A stretch of DNA of 64,000 bases from Nakamurella flava (GCF_005298075.1 NZ_SZZH01000001.1:2170001-2234000); one strand, 5' to 3'. Positions 42,916-51,740 are shown, counted from the stretch's first letter. Translations and numbers: made by a program. The notes: generated by a model not told the origin, from the sequence alone.

Positions 42916-43704
42916 ATGAGCACCGATGAGCGCCGGTCCCGCCGCCCCGCCCTGCTGGGTGTGGCAGCGGGACTGGCGCTCATTCTTCTCGCCCCCCTGG
43001 TCTGGTGGGGGCTGCAGCCCAGTGCAGCCGGGCAGCAGGTGAGCACCGTCAATGTGGCCGCAGCCGAGCAGTTGGCCGGCTCGCAAGCCGTCACACCGTT
43101 CTCGGCACCCCCGTCGACCGTGCTCGATCCGAGCATGCCGCCGGCTCCGGCTGCCGATTCGCCGCCCTCGGCCGAGCTCTCCGCCGGCACGGGATCCGCC
43201 GCCGAGCCCGCTCCGCCGTCGGAGACAGCCACCGCGGCATCGGTATCCCCCCCGCTCGCCGACCCCGTCTCACTGTCGTTGCCGACCCTGGGCGTCGACG
43301 CCACCGTCGTCCCCGTCGGGGTCACCACCAACGGGGAGATGGAGGTCCCTCGTGACGTCGGCACGGTCGGCTGGTACCGGTTCGGTCCGGCCCCCGGCGC
43401 TTCGGCCGGTTCCGCCGTCATCACCGGCCACGTCGACGACGTGAACCAGGGCACCGGCGCGTTCGCCCGCCTGGGCGACCTGCAGCCGGGCGATCCGCTG
43501 TCGGTCGTCGACGTCGACGGCCGCACGTTGTCCTACACCGTGCTGGCCCGGGAACAGTGGCCCAAGTCGCAGGTCCCGCTGGAGCGGCTGTTCGACCGCG
43601 GCGGCGAACCGCGACTGGTCCTCATCACCTGCGGCGGGGCGTTCGACGACAACGTCCTGGGCTACGACGACAACATCGCGATCACGGCGGTTCGGGTCGG
43701 CTGA
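42916..43704 (+). CDS. Class F sortase
   Basis: 262 residues. An N-terminal transmembrane helix (about 12-32) and a Pro/Ser/Ala linker are followed by the sortase domain (about 115-262). Catalytic His is H172 (ITGHVDD) and catalytic Cys is C239 (LITCGG), in the class F spacing, with the segment VGWYRFGPAPGASAGSAVITGHVD typical for the class. Sortases cleave surface proteins at a C-terminal motif and link them to peptidoglycan. Its likely client is the DUF4397 protein 29 bp upstream; the ECF sigma gene follows by 80 bp. Confidence 0.9.
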   Translation: MSTDERRSRRPALLGVAAGLALILLAPLVWWGLQPSAAGQQVSTVNVAAAEQLAGSQAVTPFSAPPSTVLDPSMPPAPAADSPPSAELSAGTGSAAEPAPPSETATAASVSPPLADPVSLSLPTLGVDATVVPVGVTTNGEMEVPRDVGTVGWYRFGPAPGASAGSAVITGHVDDVNQGTGAFARLGDLQPGDPLSVVDVDGRTLSYTVLAREQWPKSQVPLERLFDRGGEPRLVLITCGGAFDDNVLGYDDNIAITAVRVG

Positions 43705-43784
43705 ATGCCGCCACCCGGTCGAATTCTTCGCCTCACGGCCCCCCGCGCACGCGAAGTGGCCCGGATTCCCTTTAGGCTCGGGTG

Positions 43785-44474
43785 GTGTCCGATCCCCACG
43801 TCGTCGCTGCGGGGGTCTCACCCGATCCCGAGGACGGAGACGGACGCACCCAGCAGGACGCTCCTCCCGATCGCCCGTGCCCGGACGGCCAGCGGCCGAC
43901 GGACGCGGAGCGGGAAGCAGCGGAGGCCCAGCGGGCCGCGGACACCGAGTGGGCGGTGCGTTTCCGGGACGGGGACGAGACCGCGTTGCGGTGGGCGTTC
44001 GACCGCTACGGCGGGATGGTGCTGCGGCTGGCCCGCCTCCGTCTCGGAGACCCGTTCGACGCCGAGGAACTGGTCCAGCAGGTGTACGTGCGGGCCTGGC
44101 GCGGCCGTCAGGGCTTCGACCCCGAACGCGGCACCCTGGCCTCCTGGTTGATGGGGATCGCCCGCCGTCAGGTGGCCGATCGGTATGCCGCACTGGACCG
44201 GGACCGAAAGATCCTGGCCGCTGCGCAACAAGTTGCCCCACCCGCGACGAACCCGAGAGCAACCGAAGACGTCGTTGACCGGGTAGTCATCACCGATGAG
44301 ATAGCTCGGTTACCGGAGCAGCAGCGTCTGGTGCTGCAATTGGCGTTCTACGGGAGATTGACCCACTCGGAGATCGCCGACCGAACCGGACTACCGATCG
44401 GCACCGTGAAGAGCCACATCCGGCGGGCTCTGCTTCGACTCCGCGCAGCGTGGGGGGTGGACGGCCTTGGCTGA
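43785..44474 (+). CDS. ECF-type RNA polymerase sigma factor
   Basis: 229 residues. Region 2 (about 55-125) includes ALRWAFDRYGGMVLRLARLRLGDPFDAEELVQQVYVRAW; region 4 (about 165-225) has LPEQQRLVLQLAFYGRLTHSEIADRTGLPIGTVKSHIRRALLRLR. The first 45 residues are polar and low-complexity. GTG 43,785 is six bases after TAGGCT (43773-43778), so leaderless; a GTG one codon earlier exists. The anti-sigma starts inside its last codons. SigK-like by partner (RskA domain downstream). It presumably drives its own operon and perhaps surface-protein genes. Confidence 0.9.
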   Translation: MSDPHVVAAGVSPDPEDGDGRTQQDAPPDRPCPDGQRPTDAEREAAEAQRAADTEWAVRFRDGDETALRWAFDRYGGMVLRLARLRLGDPFDAEELVQQVYVRAWRGRQGFDPERGTLASWLMGIARRQVADRYAALDRDRKILAAAQQVAPPATNPRATEDVVDRVVITDEIARLPEQQRLVLQLAFYGRLTHSEIADRTGLPIGTVKSHIRRALLRLRAAWGVDGLG

Positions 44475-45360
44475 CGACGCCTGGGACGAGCGTCTTCCCA
44501 GCGACCCCTCGGTCTGGTCGACGCTCTTCCCCGAGTGCACCAGCGAGCACCACCCGCTGGTCGACGACCTCGCGCTCGTCGCGGTCGGTGAGCGTCTGAC
44601 TCCCGACCTGGAACAGCACATCCTGGACTGCCCGCCCTGTCTGCACGCCGCGTCGGCCTGGGTGGAACTGGCCGACCTGGCCGCCTTCGGCAATTCCACG
44701 GCCGACGTGCCCCCACCCGGTGGCGGGGTGTGGGCGGCGATCGGCTCCGAGCTCGACCTCACTCCCTCCGGGCCGGGACCCGGCGGTCCGGCACTGGGAT
44801 CGGGCTCCCGGACGGACCCGGTGGGCGTGGGCCGGCCCGCCACGGGTCGCACTGCCCCCCCGGAGCCGGTATCCGGCGCGTCGGTCGCCGGGGCCGAGGC
44901 GACCGTGGTGCCGCTGTCCTCCCGCCGTCCGGCTCGGCGCTGGCTGGTGCCGGCGGCCGCCGCCGCGGCGGGTGTCGCGCTGGCCATCGGGGCGGCCGTG
45001 GTGGGGCAGCAACCCGACGCCGGCGAACTGCGGGCCGTGGCCGATCTGACGATCGTCCCCGGTGGCCCGGCGACCAGCGGCAGTCGCGGTGCGGCCGAGC
45101 TGATGGCGACACCGCAGGCGCAGATGGTGCGGGTCTCCGTCGACGACCTCCCGGCGGGCGCCAACTCCTACGAGGTGTGGTTGTTCGACGGCACGGGCGC
45201 CATGGTCTCGCTCGGTTTCCTGCGCGACGGTCAGGGCGTCTTCGCCGTGCCGGCCGGGGTGGACGTGAGCACGTTCAACACCGTCGACGTCTCGGACGAG
45301 CCCGGGGACGGCAACCCGGCGCACTCCGGCGTCAGCGTCGTGCGCGGCACCTTTGTCTGA
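44467..45360 (+). CDS. RskA-type zinc anti-sigma factor
   Basis: 297 residues from TTG 44,467, overlapping the sigma stop by 8 bases. The N-terminal zinc anti-sigma (ZAS) motif is H51-x3-C55-x2-C58 (HILDCPPC), a linker rich in Pro/Gly/Ser is followed by one transmembrane helix (about 158-180), and an extracytoplasmic RskA domain (about 200-297: YEVWLFDGTGAMVSLGFL and TVDVSDEPGDGNPAHSG). The protein binds the sigma in the cytosol and senses a signal outside, usually released by regulated proteolysis. This is the expected regulator of the preceding ECF sigma. Confidence 0.88.
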   Translation: MADDAWDERLPSDPSVWSTLFPECTSEHHPLVDDLALVAVGERLTPDLEQHILDCPPCLHAASAWVELADLAAFGNSTADVPPPGGGVWAAIGSELDLTPSGPGPGGPALGSGSRTDPVGVGRPATGRTAPPEPVSGASVAGAEATVVPLSSRRPARRWLVPAAAAAAGVALAIGAAVVGQQPDAGELRAVADLTIVPGGPATSGSRGAAELMATPQAQMVRVSVDDLPAGANSYEVWLFDGTGAMVSLGFLRDGQGVFAVPAGVDVSTFNTVDVSDEPGDGNPAHSGVSVVRGTFV

Positions 45361-45378
45361 GCCGGGCGGCTGCTCCGG

Positions 45379-45900
45379 TCACGGTGTCCCGGCGGCGACC
45401 CGCTCGGCGATCGCGAGGGTCGCCGCATCGAACAGGACCAGGACGGCCCGTTCCACCGCCGTGTCGCTCGATCGCAGCACGGACAGCGCCTGGCGCACCG
45501 CATCGTCCTTGGGCCACCGGTAGACCCCGGCCGAGACGAGTGGGAACGCGACCGTTCGGGCGCCGAGCTGGTCGGCGACGGCCAGGCTGCGCTGGTAGCA
45601 GGACCGCAGCAGCGGCGACTTGTCCTTCGTCTTCGCCCACGTGGGGCCCACGGTGTGGATCACCCAACGGGCGGGGAGCCGCCCCGCGGTCGTGGCCACC
45701 GCCTCGCCGGTCGGCAGCCCGTCCGGGTACTGCTCGGACCGGATGCGTCGGCATTCGGCCAGGATGTCCGGCCCGCCGCGGCGGTGAATGGCACCATCCA
45801 CTCCCCCGCCACCGAGCAGGGAATGGTTGGCCGCGTTCACGATCGCGTCGACCCGCTGCCCGGTGATGTCGCCCTGGACGAGTTCGGTGGTCGCGGCCAT
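45379..45900 (-). CDS. Macro-domain O-acetyl-ADP-ribose deacetylase (YmdB-like)
   Basis: 173 residues of macro fold. ELVQGDITGQRVDAIVNAANHSLLGGGGVDGAIHRRGG is the ADP-ribose binding start with N, N and D/GGG catalytic-loop residues; VSAGVYRWP is the second loop. Such enzymes hydrolyse O-acetyl-ADP-ribose or ADP-ribosylated side chains. It is convergent with the anti-sigma gene (18 bp between stops). No ADP-ribosyltransferase partner is nearby. Confidence 0.9.
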   Translation of the reverse strand: MAATTELVQGDITGQRVDAIVNAANHSLLGGGGVDGAIHRRGGPDILAECRRIRSEQYPDGLPTGEAVATTAGRLPARWVIHTVGPTWAKTKDKSPLLRSCYQRSLAVADQLGARTVAFPLVSAGVYRWPKDDAVRQALSVLRSSDTAVERAVLVLFDAATLAIAERVAAGTP

Positions 45901-45941
45901 GAGTGCTTGCGTACCGTGCCCGGGCCCGGATCAAACCCCGG

Positions 45942-46418
45942 TCAGCCGCGGGCCGCGGCCTCCAGGTCGGCGACGATCAGCTTGCGCATCCGGAGCATCG
46001 CCTGCATCACCCGGGCCACCACCTGCGGATCCGGATCGGCCTGCAGCCGGACCAGTTCGACCGGGACGATCTGCCAGGACACCCCGAACCGGTCCTTGAG
46101 CCAGCCGCACTGACTGGGCGAACCGCCCTCGGCCAGCAACGCCTCCCACAGCCGGTCGACCTCGGCCTGGCCGCCGTCCACCGTGACCGACAGGGAGAAC
46201 GCCTCGTCGAGACGGAAGTGCGGGCCGCCGTTGAGCAGTTGCAGCGGCAGCCCGGCGACCACCAGGTCGGCGGTCATCGCCATGCCAGCGGGCAGTGGCG
46301 ACCCCTCCGGGTAGTGGGTGACGGCGACGATCCGCGAGTCCGGGAACAGGCCGACGTAGAACTCGGCGGCCTCGGTGATGCGGCCGTCGAACCACAGGCA
46401 CGGGGTGATGGTGCTCAT
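45942..46418 (-). CDS. PhnB-like VOC protein (3-demethylubiquinone methyltransferase-like domain)
   Basis: 158 residues. TPCLWFDGRITEAAEFYVGLFPDSRI, AMTADLVVAGLPLQLLNGGPHF and RLWEALLAEGGSPSQCGWLKDRFGVSWQIVP are the PhnB/3-dmu-9_3-mt patterns. The fold is VOC; members lack methyltransferase activity and have unclear substrates. A good GAGGAG is about eight bases before the ATG. It lies upstream of and on the same strand as the macro-domain gene. Confidence 0.88.
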   Translation of the reverse strand: MSTITPCLWFDGRITEAAEFYVGLFPDSRIVAVTHYPEGSPLPAGMAMTADLVVAGLPLQLLNGGPHFRLDEAFSLSVTVDGGQAEVDRLWEALLAEGGSPSQCGWLKDRFGVSWQIVPVELVRLQADPDPQVVARVMQAMLRMRKLIVADLEAAARG

Positions 46419-46491
46419 CGCTGACTCCTCGCTGGCGGAACATCTGTCATCGGGGCAGACCGTGCGCGGCCGGGGAAGTCATCGGGTGGGG

Positions 46492-47526
46492 TCAGTCCGG
46501 CCGGCGGCGCAGCCCCCGAAAGCCGAGCCACCCGACCACCCCGGCCAGGCTCAGCACGATCGCCCCTTCGGTGGCCTGGAACCGCAGCCACTGTCCACCG
46601 GCGTGGAAGACGGTGACCTCGTCGACGTAACCGTCGGACACCAGGCAGCGCTCCCAGAAGGTGTCGAACGGTTCCTCCGGCACGTCGCCGGCGCAGCGGA
46701 TGGCCGAGGAATCCATGGATCGCCCGTCCGGAGCCACGTAGCTGACGTCGAGCTCCCACGCCGAGCCGTTCGTTTCAGCCGTGGGCGACGTCCCGTCCGC
46801 ACGGATGTCCGTCAGCGGTCGGACGACCGTCGTCGGTTCGGCGTAGTGGGAGCGCACCGAGGCCAGGCCGACGAGCACCAGCAGGGCACACCCGACGACC
46901 GACCCCACGAGGGCGACGATGGTGGCGCGGCGCCAGGCCCCCAGAGCCGCGCTCACCACGAACGCGAGCAGGAAGAAGGCGCCCAGGACCGGGCCGCTGG
47001 TCTCGAAGAACGGGGTGGTCATGGCGCTGCGCAGGAACGGCTGTACCGGCTCGAATGCCCAGCGGGCGAGCAGGCCGACACCGGCCCAGGCGAGGGCCAA
47101 CGGCCCGGCGAGCAGGGCCAGCGTCGTCAGCCACCACCGCCTGGTCGTCACCCCCTGGGTCAGGGCCAGCGCGAGAGTCCCCCGCTCGGCCTCCCGGGCC
47201 ACGCCCAACGCACCCAGGAGCGCACCCGTCGCCGTGGGCAGCACCAGCAGGACGAGCGTCACCATCGGGATCAGGTCACCGATGCGCAGGCCGGCCACGA
47301 TCAGTCCCGCGCACCCGCTGACATCGGAACACCATCGGCCGTCCGCGACGTCGCCGACAGCGGAACGGAATGCGAGAAGCCCGGCCGTCAACAGCAGGAC
47401 GGTTCCAGCCACCGCGAGCAGGGCGAAGCGATGAACCCGCCAGACCATCCACACCGCTGACGGTGGGCGCGTCACCGAACCGTCCGGCGGGGCATCGCAC
47501 TCGCTCGCCGCGAAGTGGTGGCTCAT
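46492..47526 (-). CDS. ABC-exporter permease paralogue A
   Basis: 344 residues with six predicted helices: one near residue 35, several between about 90 and 235, and the last near 325. A soluble loop of about 100 residues between helices 5 and 6 contains a cysteine pair (AIRCAG...WERCLV) and ends GGQWLRFQATE. The same plan is repeated in the two genes upstream, so it is the third of three tandem paralogues. Starts ATG 47,526 (GGGAGG) and overlaps paralogue B by four bases. With the ATPase at 49,561 it should form an exporter of unknown substrate. Confidence 0.8.
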   Translation of the reverse strand: MSHHFAASECDAPPDGSVTRPPSAVWMVWRVHRFALLAVAGTVLLLTAGLLAFRSAVGDVADGRWCSDVSGCAGLIVAGLRIGDLIPMVTLVLLVLPTATGALLGALGVAREAERGTLALALTQGVTTRRWWLTTLALLAGPLALAWAGVGLLARWAFEPVQPFLRSAMTTPFFETSGPVLGAFFLLAFVVSAALGAWRRATIVALVGSVVGCALLVLVGLASVRSHYAEPTTVVRPLTDIRADGTSPTAETNGSAWELDVSYVAPDGRSMDSSAIRCAGDVPEEPFDTFWERCLVSDGYVDEVTVFHAGGQWLRFQATEGAIVLSLAGVVGWLGFRGLRRRPD

Positions 47527-48551
47527 CGCGACAACCTCCCGAGGCGCCACAACCCGCCGACGGCCGCGGCCAGACCGAGGATGGACACCAGCACCGTCTC
47601 GATGAGCTGGAACACTCTCCAACGTTCGACCGGTTGGAACGCGACGCTCTGAGCGACGACACCGAGCTCGCGCTGGCAGGAGAGCGTGTCCTGTTCGGTC
47701 CACGACGGGTCGGCTGTCGCCGGCCTCATACAGTGCTCGACCAGTACCTGCTCCTCGACCACGGAACCATCCGCACGGACATGCCAGTAGCCCAGGGTGA
47801 AGTCGGGGCTCACCGGCATGTCCGGAGTCGGGCGGATGTCGGTGCCCAGCAGCTCGATGGGAATGGTGGTGACGACCGGCGGCAGGTAGGAGGGTCGCAA
47901 CCACAGGCCCACCGCCGACCCGGCCACCACCTGCAGGGCCAGCGTGACCACGATCGTCGCGGCGACGTTGCGCAGGAGAACGCCGATCAGGACGGCGATC
48001 CCGAAGGCCAGGAAGTAGTAGCCGCCCAGGACCGGCCCGCTGCCGAGGAAACTGGGCTGGCTCAGCGTCCATCCCGGCCCGGTGCTTGAGTCGGCCGGTA
48101 GCTGGTGGACCAGCAGTCCCAGCAGGCCGAACAGCACCGCCGGCCCGACGCCGAGGATGACCAGGCTGGCCGTCCACCATTGCGTCCGCTGCACTCCTTG
48201 CCCGAAAAGAGTCAGAGCGGTCCCGGTCTCGAGCTCGTGGGCCCAGGCCCGTGCGCCCATCACGGCCCCGGCCAGGGTCGGCGCCAGGAGCAGCACCAAC
48301 AGCAGAACTCCTGCCGCGAAAGCGGTGAAGTGGTAGTCACCACCCACCGGTTCCGATGACCTGGCACGGGCGGCGTCAGCGTTCCAACGGCTCGCCCCTT
48401 CGATCCACACCGCCACGACAGCCAGCGTCACGACGCCGGCCGTCGTGACTCCCACAGCCCCCCGCTGCCGCCGCCACACCGTCCACCAGGCCGAGGGGGA
48501 CGAGCACGGACGGGCGCCGCGACTGGAGCGGGTGGGCAGCTGGCTGGTCAC
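47523..48551 (-). CDS. ABC-exporter permease paralogue B
   Basis: 342 residues. First helix is near 35-52; five more follow, including VLLLVLLLAPTLAGAVMGARAWAHELETGTALTLFGQGVQRTQWW, whose cytoplasmic E-x-G-T-x-x-x-L loop is the ABC-2 type coupling segment. The extracytoplasmic loop again has two cysteines (VEHCMRP, LSCQREL) and ends QPVERWRVFQLIE. GTG 48,551 overlaps paralogue C by four bases, with GGGGAG upstream. Middle gene of the permease triplet. Confidence 0.8.
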   Translation of the reverse strand: MTSQLPTRSSRGARPCSSPSAWWTVWRRQRGAVGVTTAGVVTLAVVAVWIEGASRWNADAARARSSEPVGGDYHFTAFAAGVLLLVLLLAPTLAGAVMGARAWAHELETGTALTLFGQGVQRTQWWTASLVILGVGPAVLFGLLGLLVHQLPADSSTGPGWTLSQPSFLGSGPVLGGYYFLAFGIAVLIGVLLRNVAATIVVTLALQVVAGSAVGLWLRPSYLPPVVTTIPIELLGTDIRPTPDMPVSPDFTLGYWHVRADGSVVEEQVLVEHCMRPATADPSWTEQDTLSCQRELGVVAQSVAFQPVERWRVFQLIETVLVSILGLAAAVGGLWRLGRLSR

Positions 48552-49564
48552 CGTGCTCCCCGTGAACGCCGGAACCCGAGCACCGCGGCCCCCAGGCCGA
48601 TCACTGTCGTCAGCGCCAGCTCGGTCAGCTGGAACCGCAGCCAGCGGTCGGCCGGCTGGTACACCAGTCGCTGCGCGACCACCTGCTCGGAGAAGCACCG
48701 CTGCCAGTCGGCGGACGTCTGGCCGTCGCAGGTGATCTGGCTGGCGGTCACCAAACCTCCCCGGGGGTCGACGTACACGTCGTCGAGGATCCAGTCGGGT
48801 GGCATCGGCCGGTCCGCGGACCACGTCTCGGCCGCAGTGATCGGCACCGTGGTCGTCAGGGGCGCCTGGTAGTGCGGGCGGACCCAGGTGCCGACGGCCA
48901 GCACGACCGCGACCGCCCCGACGAGGCCCAGGGTGATGGCCGCCGGAGTGTGGTGGGTCCACGCTCCGGCGGCCGCGGTGAGCCCGAGGGCGAGCAGGAA
49001 GTAGCCGGCCAGGACCGGCCCGGTGATCTCGAAGCCGGGGGTGCGCATCGGCTCGGACATCGACTCGAACGCGGCGTCGAACGTGGACCGGGCCAGTGCG
49101 CCGAGCGCGGCGAAGAGCAGCGCGACCGGGGCGGCGATCACCAGCATCCGGGCGACCCACCAGCGCCGAGCGGACAGACCCTGGGTCTGCAAGAGGATGT
49201 CGGTGCCGCGCTCCTGATCGCGGGCGAAGACCGCTGCTCCCACGAGGCAGCCGGTCACGGTCGGCAGCGCGAGGAGCGCAATGGTCAGCCCGGGCAGCAC
49301 CTGACCCCGCTCCCACCACCACATGCCGTTCTCCACGCAGAATCCCGCCCACCCCGGGCACACCTCCTCCAACGGAGCGCCCTGAAGGGCCGCGGACGCC
49401 AGGTGACGCAGGATGGCCAGCACTCCGGCGAAAGCCCCGACGGTCAGCACCGTTCCGGTGATCGCGGCCCGATGCATTCGAAAGATCATCGGCACCGGCG
49501 ACGGTCGCCTTCGGATGGACGGCGACGGACGGTGATCCCGGTCGGTCGGGCCAAGGGTGGTCAC
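48548..49564 (-). CDS. ABC-exporter permease paralogue C
   Basis: 338 residues, the first permease after the ATPase gene (4-base overlap). Helices include AAITGTVLTVGAFAGVLAILRHL and GLTIALLALPTVTGCLVGAAVFARDQERGTDILLQTQGLSARRWW, with the same cytoplasmic coupling loop as paralogue B. The outer loop has the cysteine pair (ITCDGQ, QRCFSE) and ends QPADRWLRFQLTE. A strongly shared VRPHY/VRSHY/LRPSY motif starts the outer loop in all three. Confidence 0.8.
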   Translation of the reverse strand: MTTLGPTDRDHRPSPSIRRRPSPVPMIFRMHRAAITGTVLTVGAFAGVLAILRHLASAALQGAPLEEVCPGWAGFCVENGMWWWERGQVLPGLTIALLALPTVTGCLVGAAVFARDQERGTDILLQTQGLSARRWWVARMLVIAAPVALLFAALGALARSTFDAAFESMSEPMRTPGFEITGPVLAGYFLLALGLTAAAGAWTHHTPAAITLGLVGAVAVVLAVGTWVRPHYQAPLTTTVPITAAETWSADRPMPPDWILDDVYVDPRGGLVTASQITCDGQTSADWQRCFSEQVVAQRLVYQPADRWLRFQLTELALTTVIGLGAAVLGFRRSRGAR

Positions 49565-50475
49565 GCGCGCACCTCCCAGTCGTCGCGGTCCCGCTGGGCG
49601 TTGTCCTCGTCCTGGCGGAGGTAGGCCAGGACGACCTCGTCGAGAGTGGGCACACCGATGCCCCAGCGGTCCGAGGCCACCGACCGCGCATCTTCGCCGG
49701 CGGCACCCGCCAGCAGAGCGGTCGTCTGCCGGCCGACCGTGGTGGCGTGCACGACGCGACCCCTCAGCGCGTCCTGCTCGGCACTCGGCCCGGTGACCAC
49801 CCGATGCCGGTCCAGCAGCTCGTCGATCGGCCCGGACAACCTGACCCGCCCACCCGTGAGCAGCACGAGATGGTCGCAGAGGTCGTCGATCTCGCTGATC
49901 ACATGGGACGACAGCACCGTCGTCATCCCGGTGGCGGCGGCTTCCCGCAGCACGGTCGTCATGACGTGGGAGCGGGCCAGCGGGTCCAGCGCCGCGAACG
50001 GTTCGTCCAGGACCAGCAGGGCCGGCCGTCGGGCCAGCACCAGGGTGAGCGCCACCCGGGCCCGCTGCCCCACCGAGAGCCGGCCGACCCGATCGTCAAG
50101 CCCCAAACCGGCCTGGGCGATGAGCTCCTGCGCGTACTCCTGGTCCCAGCGGAGGTTGGTGGTCCGGCCGAACCGCAGGGTTTCCGCGATCGAGAAGTGG
50201 GGGAACAGCGGTCGCTGCTGGGACAGGAAGGCCAGGTCAGGCTGTGGTCGTCCCGGTTCGACGGTGCGGCCGAAGATGCGGATCGACCCGGCTGTGGGGG
50301 CGATCAACCCGGCGGCCAGCATCATCAGGGTGCTTTTGCCCGCTCCGTTGGGGCCGACCAGGGCACAGGTGACTCCGGCGGGAATGCGGAGGTCGCAGTC
50401 GCGCAGCGCCCAGGTTCGCCGGAAACGTCTGGCCAGACCGGCGGTCTCGAGGGCGACACCTTCGCGGTCGGTCAT
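49561..50475 (-). CDS. ABC-transporter ATP-binding protein
   Basis: 304 residues. Walker A is GPNGAGKST, Q-loop FLSQQ, signature LSVGQRARVALTLVLA, Walker B LLVLDEPFAALDP, H-loop VLSSHVISE. The signature LSVGQ rather than LSGGQ is common in CcmA/YtrB-type exporters. The C-terminal 80 residues form an accessory domain. ATG overlaps the GntR stop (4 bases). It energises the three downstream permeases. It may confer export of a lipid, peptide or antibiotic; the substrate is not readable. Confidence 0.9.
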   Translation of the reverse strand: MTDREGVALETAGLARRFRRTWALRDCDLRIPAGVTCALVGPNGAGKSTLMMLAAGLIAPTAGSIRIFGRTVEPGRPQPDLAFLSQQRPLFPHFSIAETLRFGRTTNLRWDQEYAQELIAQAGLGLDDRVGRLSVGQRARVALTLVLARRPALLVLDEPFAALDPLARSHVMTTVLREAAATGMTTVLSSHVISEIDDLCDHLVLLTGGRVRLSGPIDELLDRHRVVTGPSAEQDALRGRVVHATTVGRQTTALLAGAAGEDARSVASDRWGIGVPTLDEVVLAYLRQDEDNAQRDRDDWEVRA

Positions 50476-50870
50476 GACGTCCCACTTCCGTCGTCGTCCA
50501 GCACGGCTTTGATCAGCGCCTCGATGTCGGCCCGTTGCAACCCGGCGTCGTGAGCCTGGTCCACCCAGACCCGCAGCTCCCGGGCCAGCGGACTGTCCGG
50601 ACCGACGTCCGGATGGTGCAGGGATTGGGTGACGTAGGTGCCGGACCCGGCCCGCCCCTGGACGAGTCCCTCGGCCTCCAGTTGGCGATACGCCTTGAGG
50701 ACGGTGTTCGGGTTGATCTGCGTCATCCCGACGACTTCCCTACTGGTGGGCAACTTGTCGCCCGGGACCAGCAATCCCGTCCGGAGCGCCTGTCTGGTCT
50801 GGTGAACGATCTGCATGTACGTCGACACCCCTGACCGTCGATCGATGCGGTACTGGATCAAGCTCCCCAC
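50472..50870 (-). CDS. GntR-family regulator, YtrA subfamily
   Basis: 132 residues. N-terminal winged helix (about 10-75: GVSTYMQIVHQTRQALRTGLLVPGDKLPTSREVV, NPNTVLKAYRQLEAEGLVQGRAGSGTYV) and a short helical C-terminus, the YtrA layout. These proteins repress their own operon, usually an ABC exporter, and are relieved by cell-wall antibiotics or related signals. Start could be GTG 50,870 or TTG 50,861. A palindrome occupies the 20 bases immediately upstream. First gene of the exporter operon. Confidence 0.88.
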   Translation of the reverse strand: MGSLIQYRIDRRSGVSTYMQIVHQTRQALRTGLLVPGDKLPTSREVVGMTQINPNTVLKAYRQLEAEGLVQGRAGSGTYVTQSLHHPDVGPDSPLARELRVWVDQAHDAGLQRADIEALIKAVLDDDGSGTS

Positions 50871-50890
50871 CTCACTAACTAAGTAGTGAG
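50871..50890. promoter_or_regulatory. GntR (YtrA-type) operator
   Basis: CTCACTA (50871-50877), 6 nt, TAGTGAG (50884-50890): perfect 7-bp arms directly before the regulator start codon, in a TA-rich stretch that probably also holds the -10. Expected autoregulatory site. Confidence 0.75.
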
Positions 50891-50935
50891 GTTAGGGCGA
50901 GGCGAGCTCCATCGCAAGACCCTGGAAACGACAAA

Positions 50936-50966
50936 GGGTGGGGGCCGCAGCCGCGACCACCCACCC
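50936..50966. terminator. Hairpin after the HAD gene
   Basis: GGGTGGG (50936-50942) pairs with CCCACCC (50960-50966) around a 17-nt loop, in the gap between the HAD stop and the exporter promoter. No T-tract. Confidence 0.5.
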
Positions 50967-51003
50967 CTCGTTCTGAAGCTCCGACCGCAGGCCGGTGGCC
51001 CGG

Positions 51004-51660
51004 TCAGTCCGGGATGGTCACCTCGATGCCACCCGCTCCCCCGTCGATGGGTCGGAAGGTGATCTGGTCGAAGGAGGTCACGGTCGGCGCGTCCAGTTCC
51101 CGGTGGGTGGTGAGGACCCCGACGACGATGCACCCGGCGGTGCGGGCGGAGACCACGCCGGCCGGCGCGTCCTCGACGGCCAGGCAGCGTTCGGGCGCGA
51201 ACCCGAGCCGCTGCGCGCCGAGACGGAACAGTGCCGGATCGGGCTTGCCCAGCTCGACCTCGTCGGCGGTGACGACGACGTCCGGGCGTTCCAGTCCGGC
51301 TGCGGCGATCCGGGCGGACGACAGGCGCACGCTGCCGCTGGTGACGATGGCGACCCGGTCCCGGGGCAGCGTGGCGAGGGCGGCGACGGCACCGGGCTGG
51401 GCGGTGACCCCGTCGATGTCGGTGGCCTCGACGTCGGACATGAACGCGTGATGGTCGGCGACCTCCTCGGGCGTCAGCTCGGGCGCGAGGTCGGCCAGCA
51501 CCTGCGGCACCGGGGTGCCGTGGATCCGCGGTTCGATCTTCTCCCACGGCATCCCGATGCGGTCGGCCAGCGCCCGCCAGCTGCGGTGCACGCTGCCGGA
51601 CGAATCGACGAGCGTGCCGTCCAGGTCGAAGAGGATGGCGTCCACGGTCCACGAACTCAT
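51004..51660 (-). CDS. HAD-superfamily phosphatase/phosphoglucomutase-like
   Basis: 218 residues. Motif I is F-D12-L-D14-G-T-L-V-D-S, motif II VTSGS, motif III K in GKPDPALF, motif IV VEDAPAGV. Helical cap (about 20-90) makes it a subfamily IA member, like sugar phosphatases (GPP, YfbT) or beta-phosphoglucomutase. ATG 51,660 is chosen from the motif position. Divergent from the phosphoesterase gene across 80 bp. Confidence 0.88.
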   Translation of the reverse strand: MSSWTVDAILFDLDGTLVDSSGSVHRSWRALADRIGMPWEKIEPRIHGTPVPQVLADLAPELTPEEVADHHAFMSDVEATDIDGVTAQPGAVAALATLPRDRVAIVTSGSVRLSSARIAAAGLERPDVVVTADEVELGKPDPALFRLGAQRLGFAPERCLAVEDAPAGVVSARTAGCIVVGVLTTHRELDAPTVTSFDQITFRPIDGGAGGIEVTIPD

Positions 51661-51740
51661 GCGCACACCCTGACACGTCCCGGGACGAGGCCGGTCCATG
51701 GGTGCGGCCGATACCGACGACCACGTCGCAGACTGGGTCC

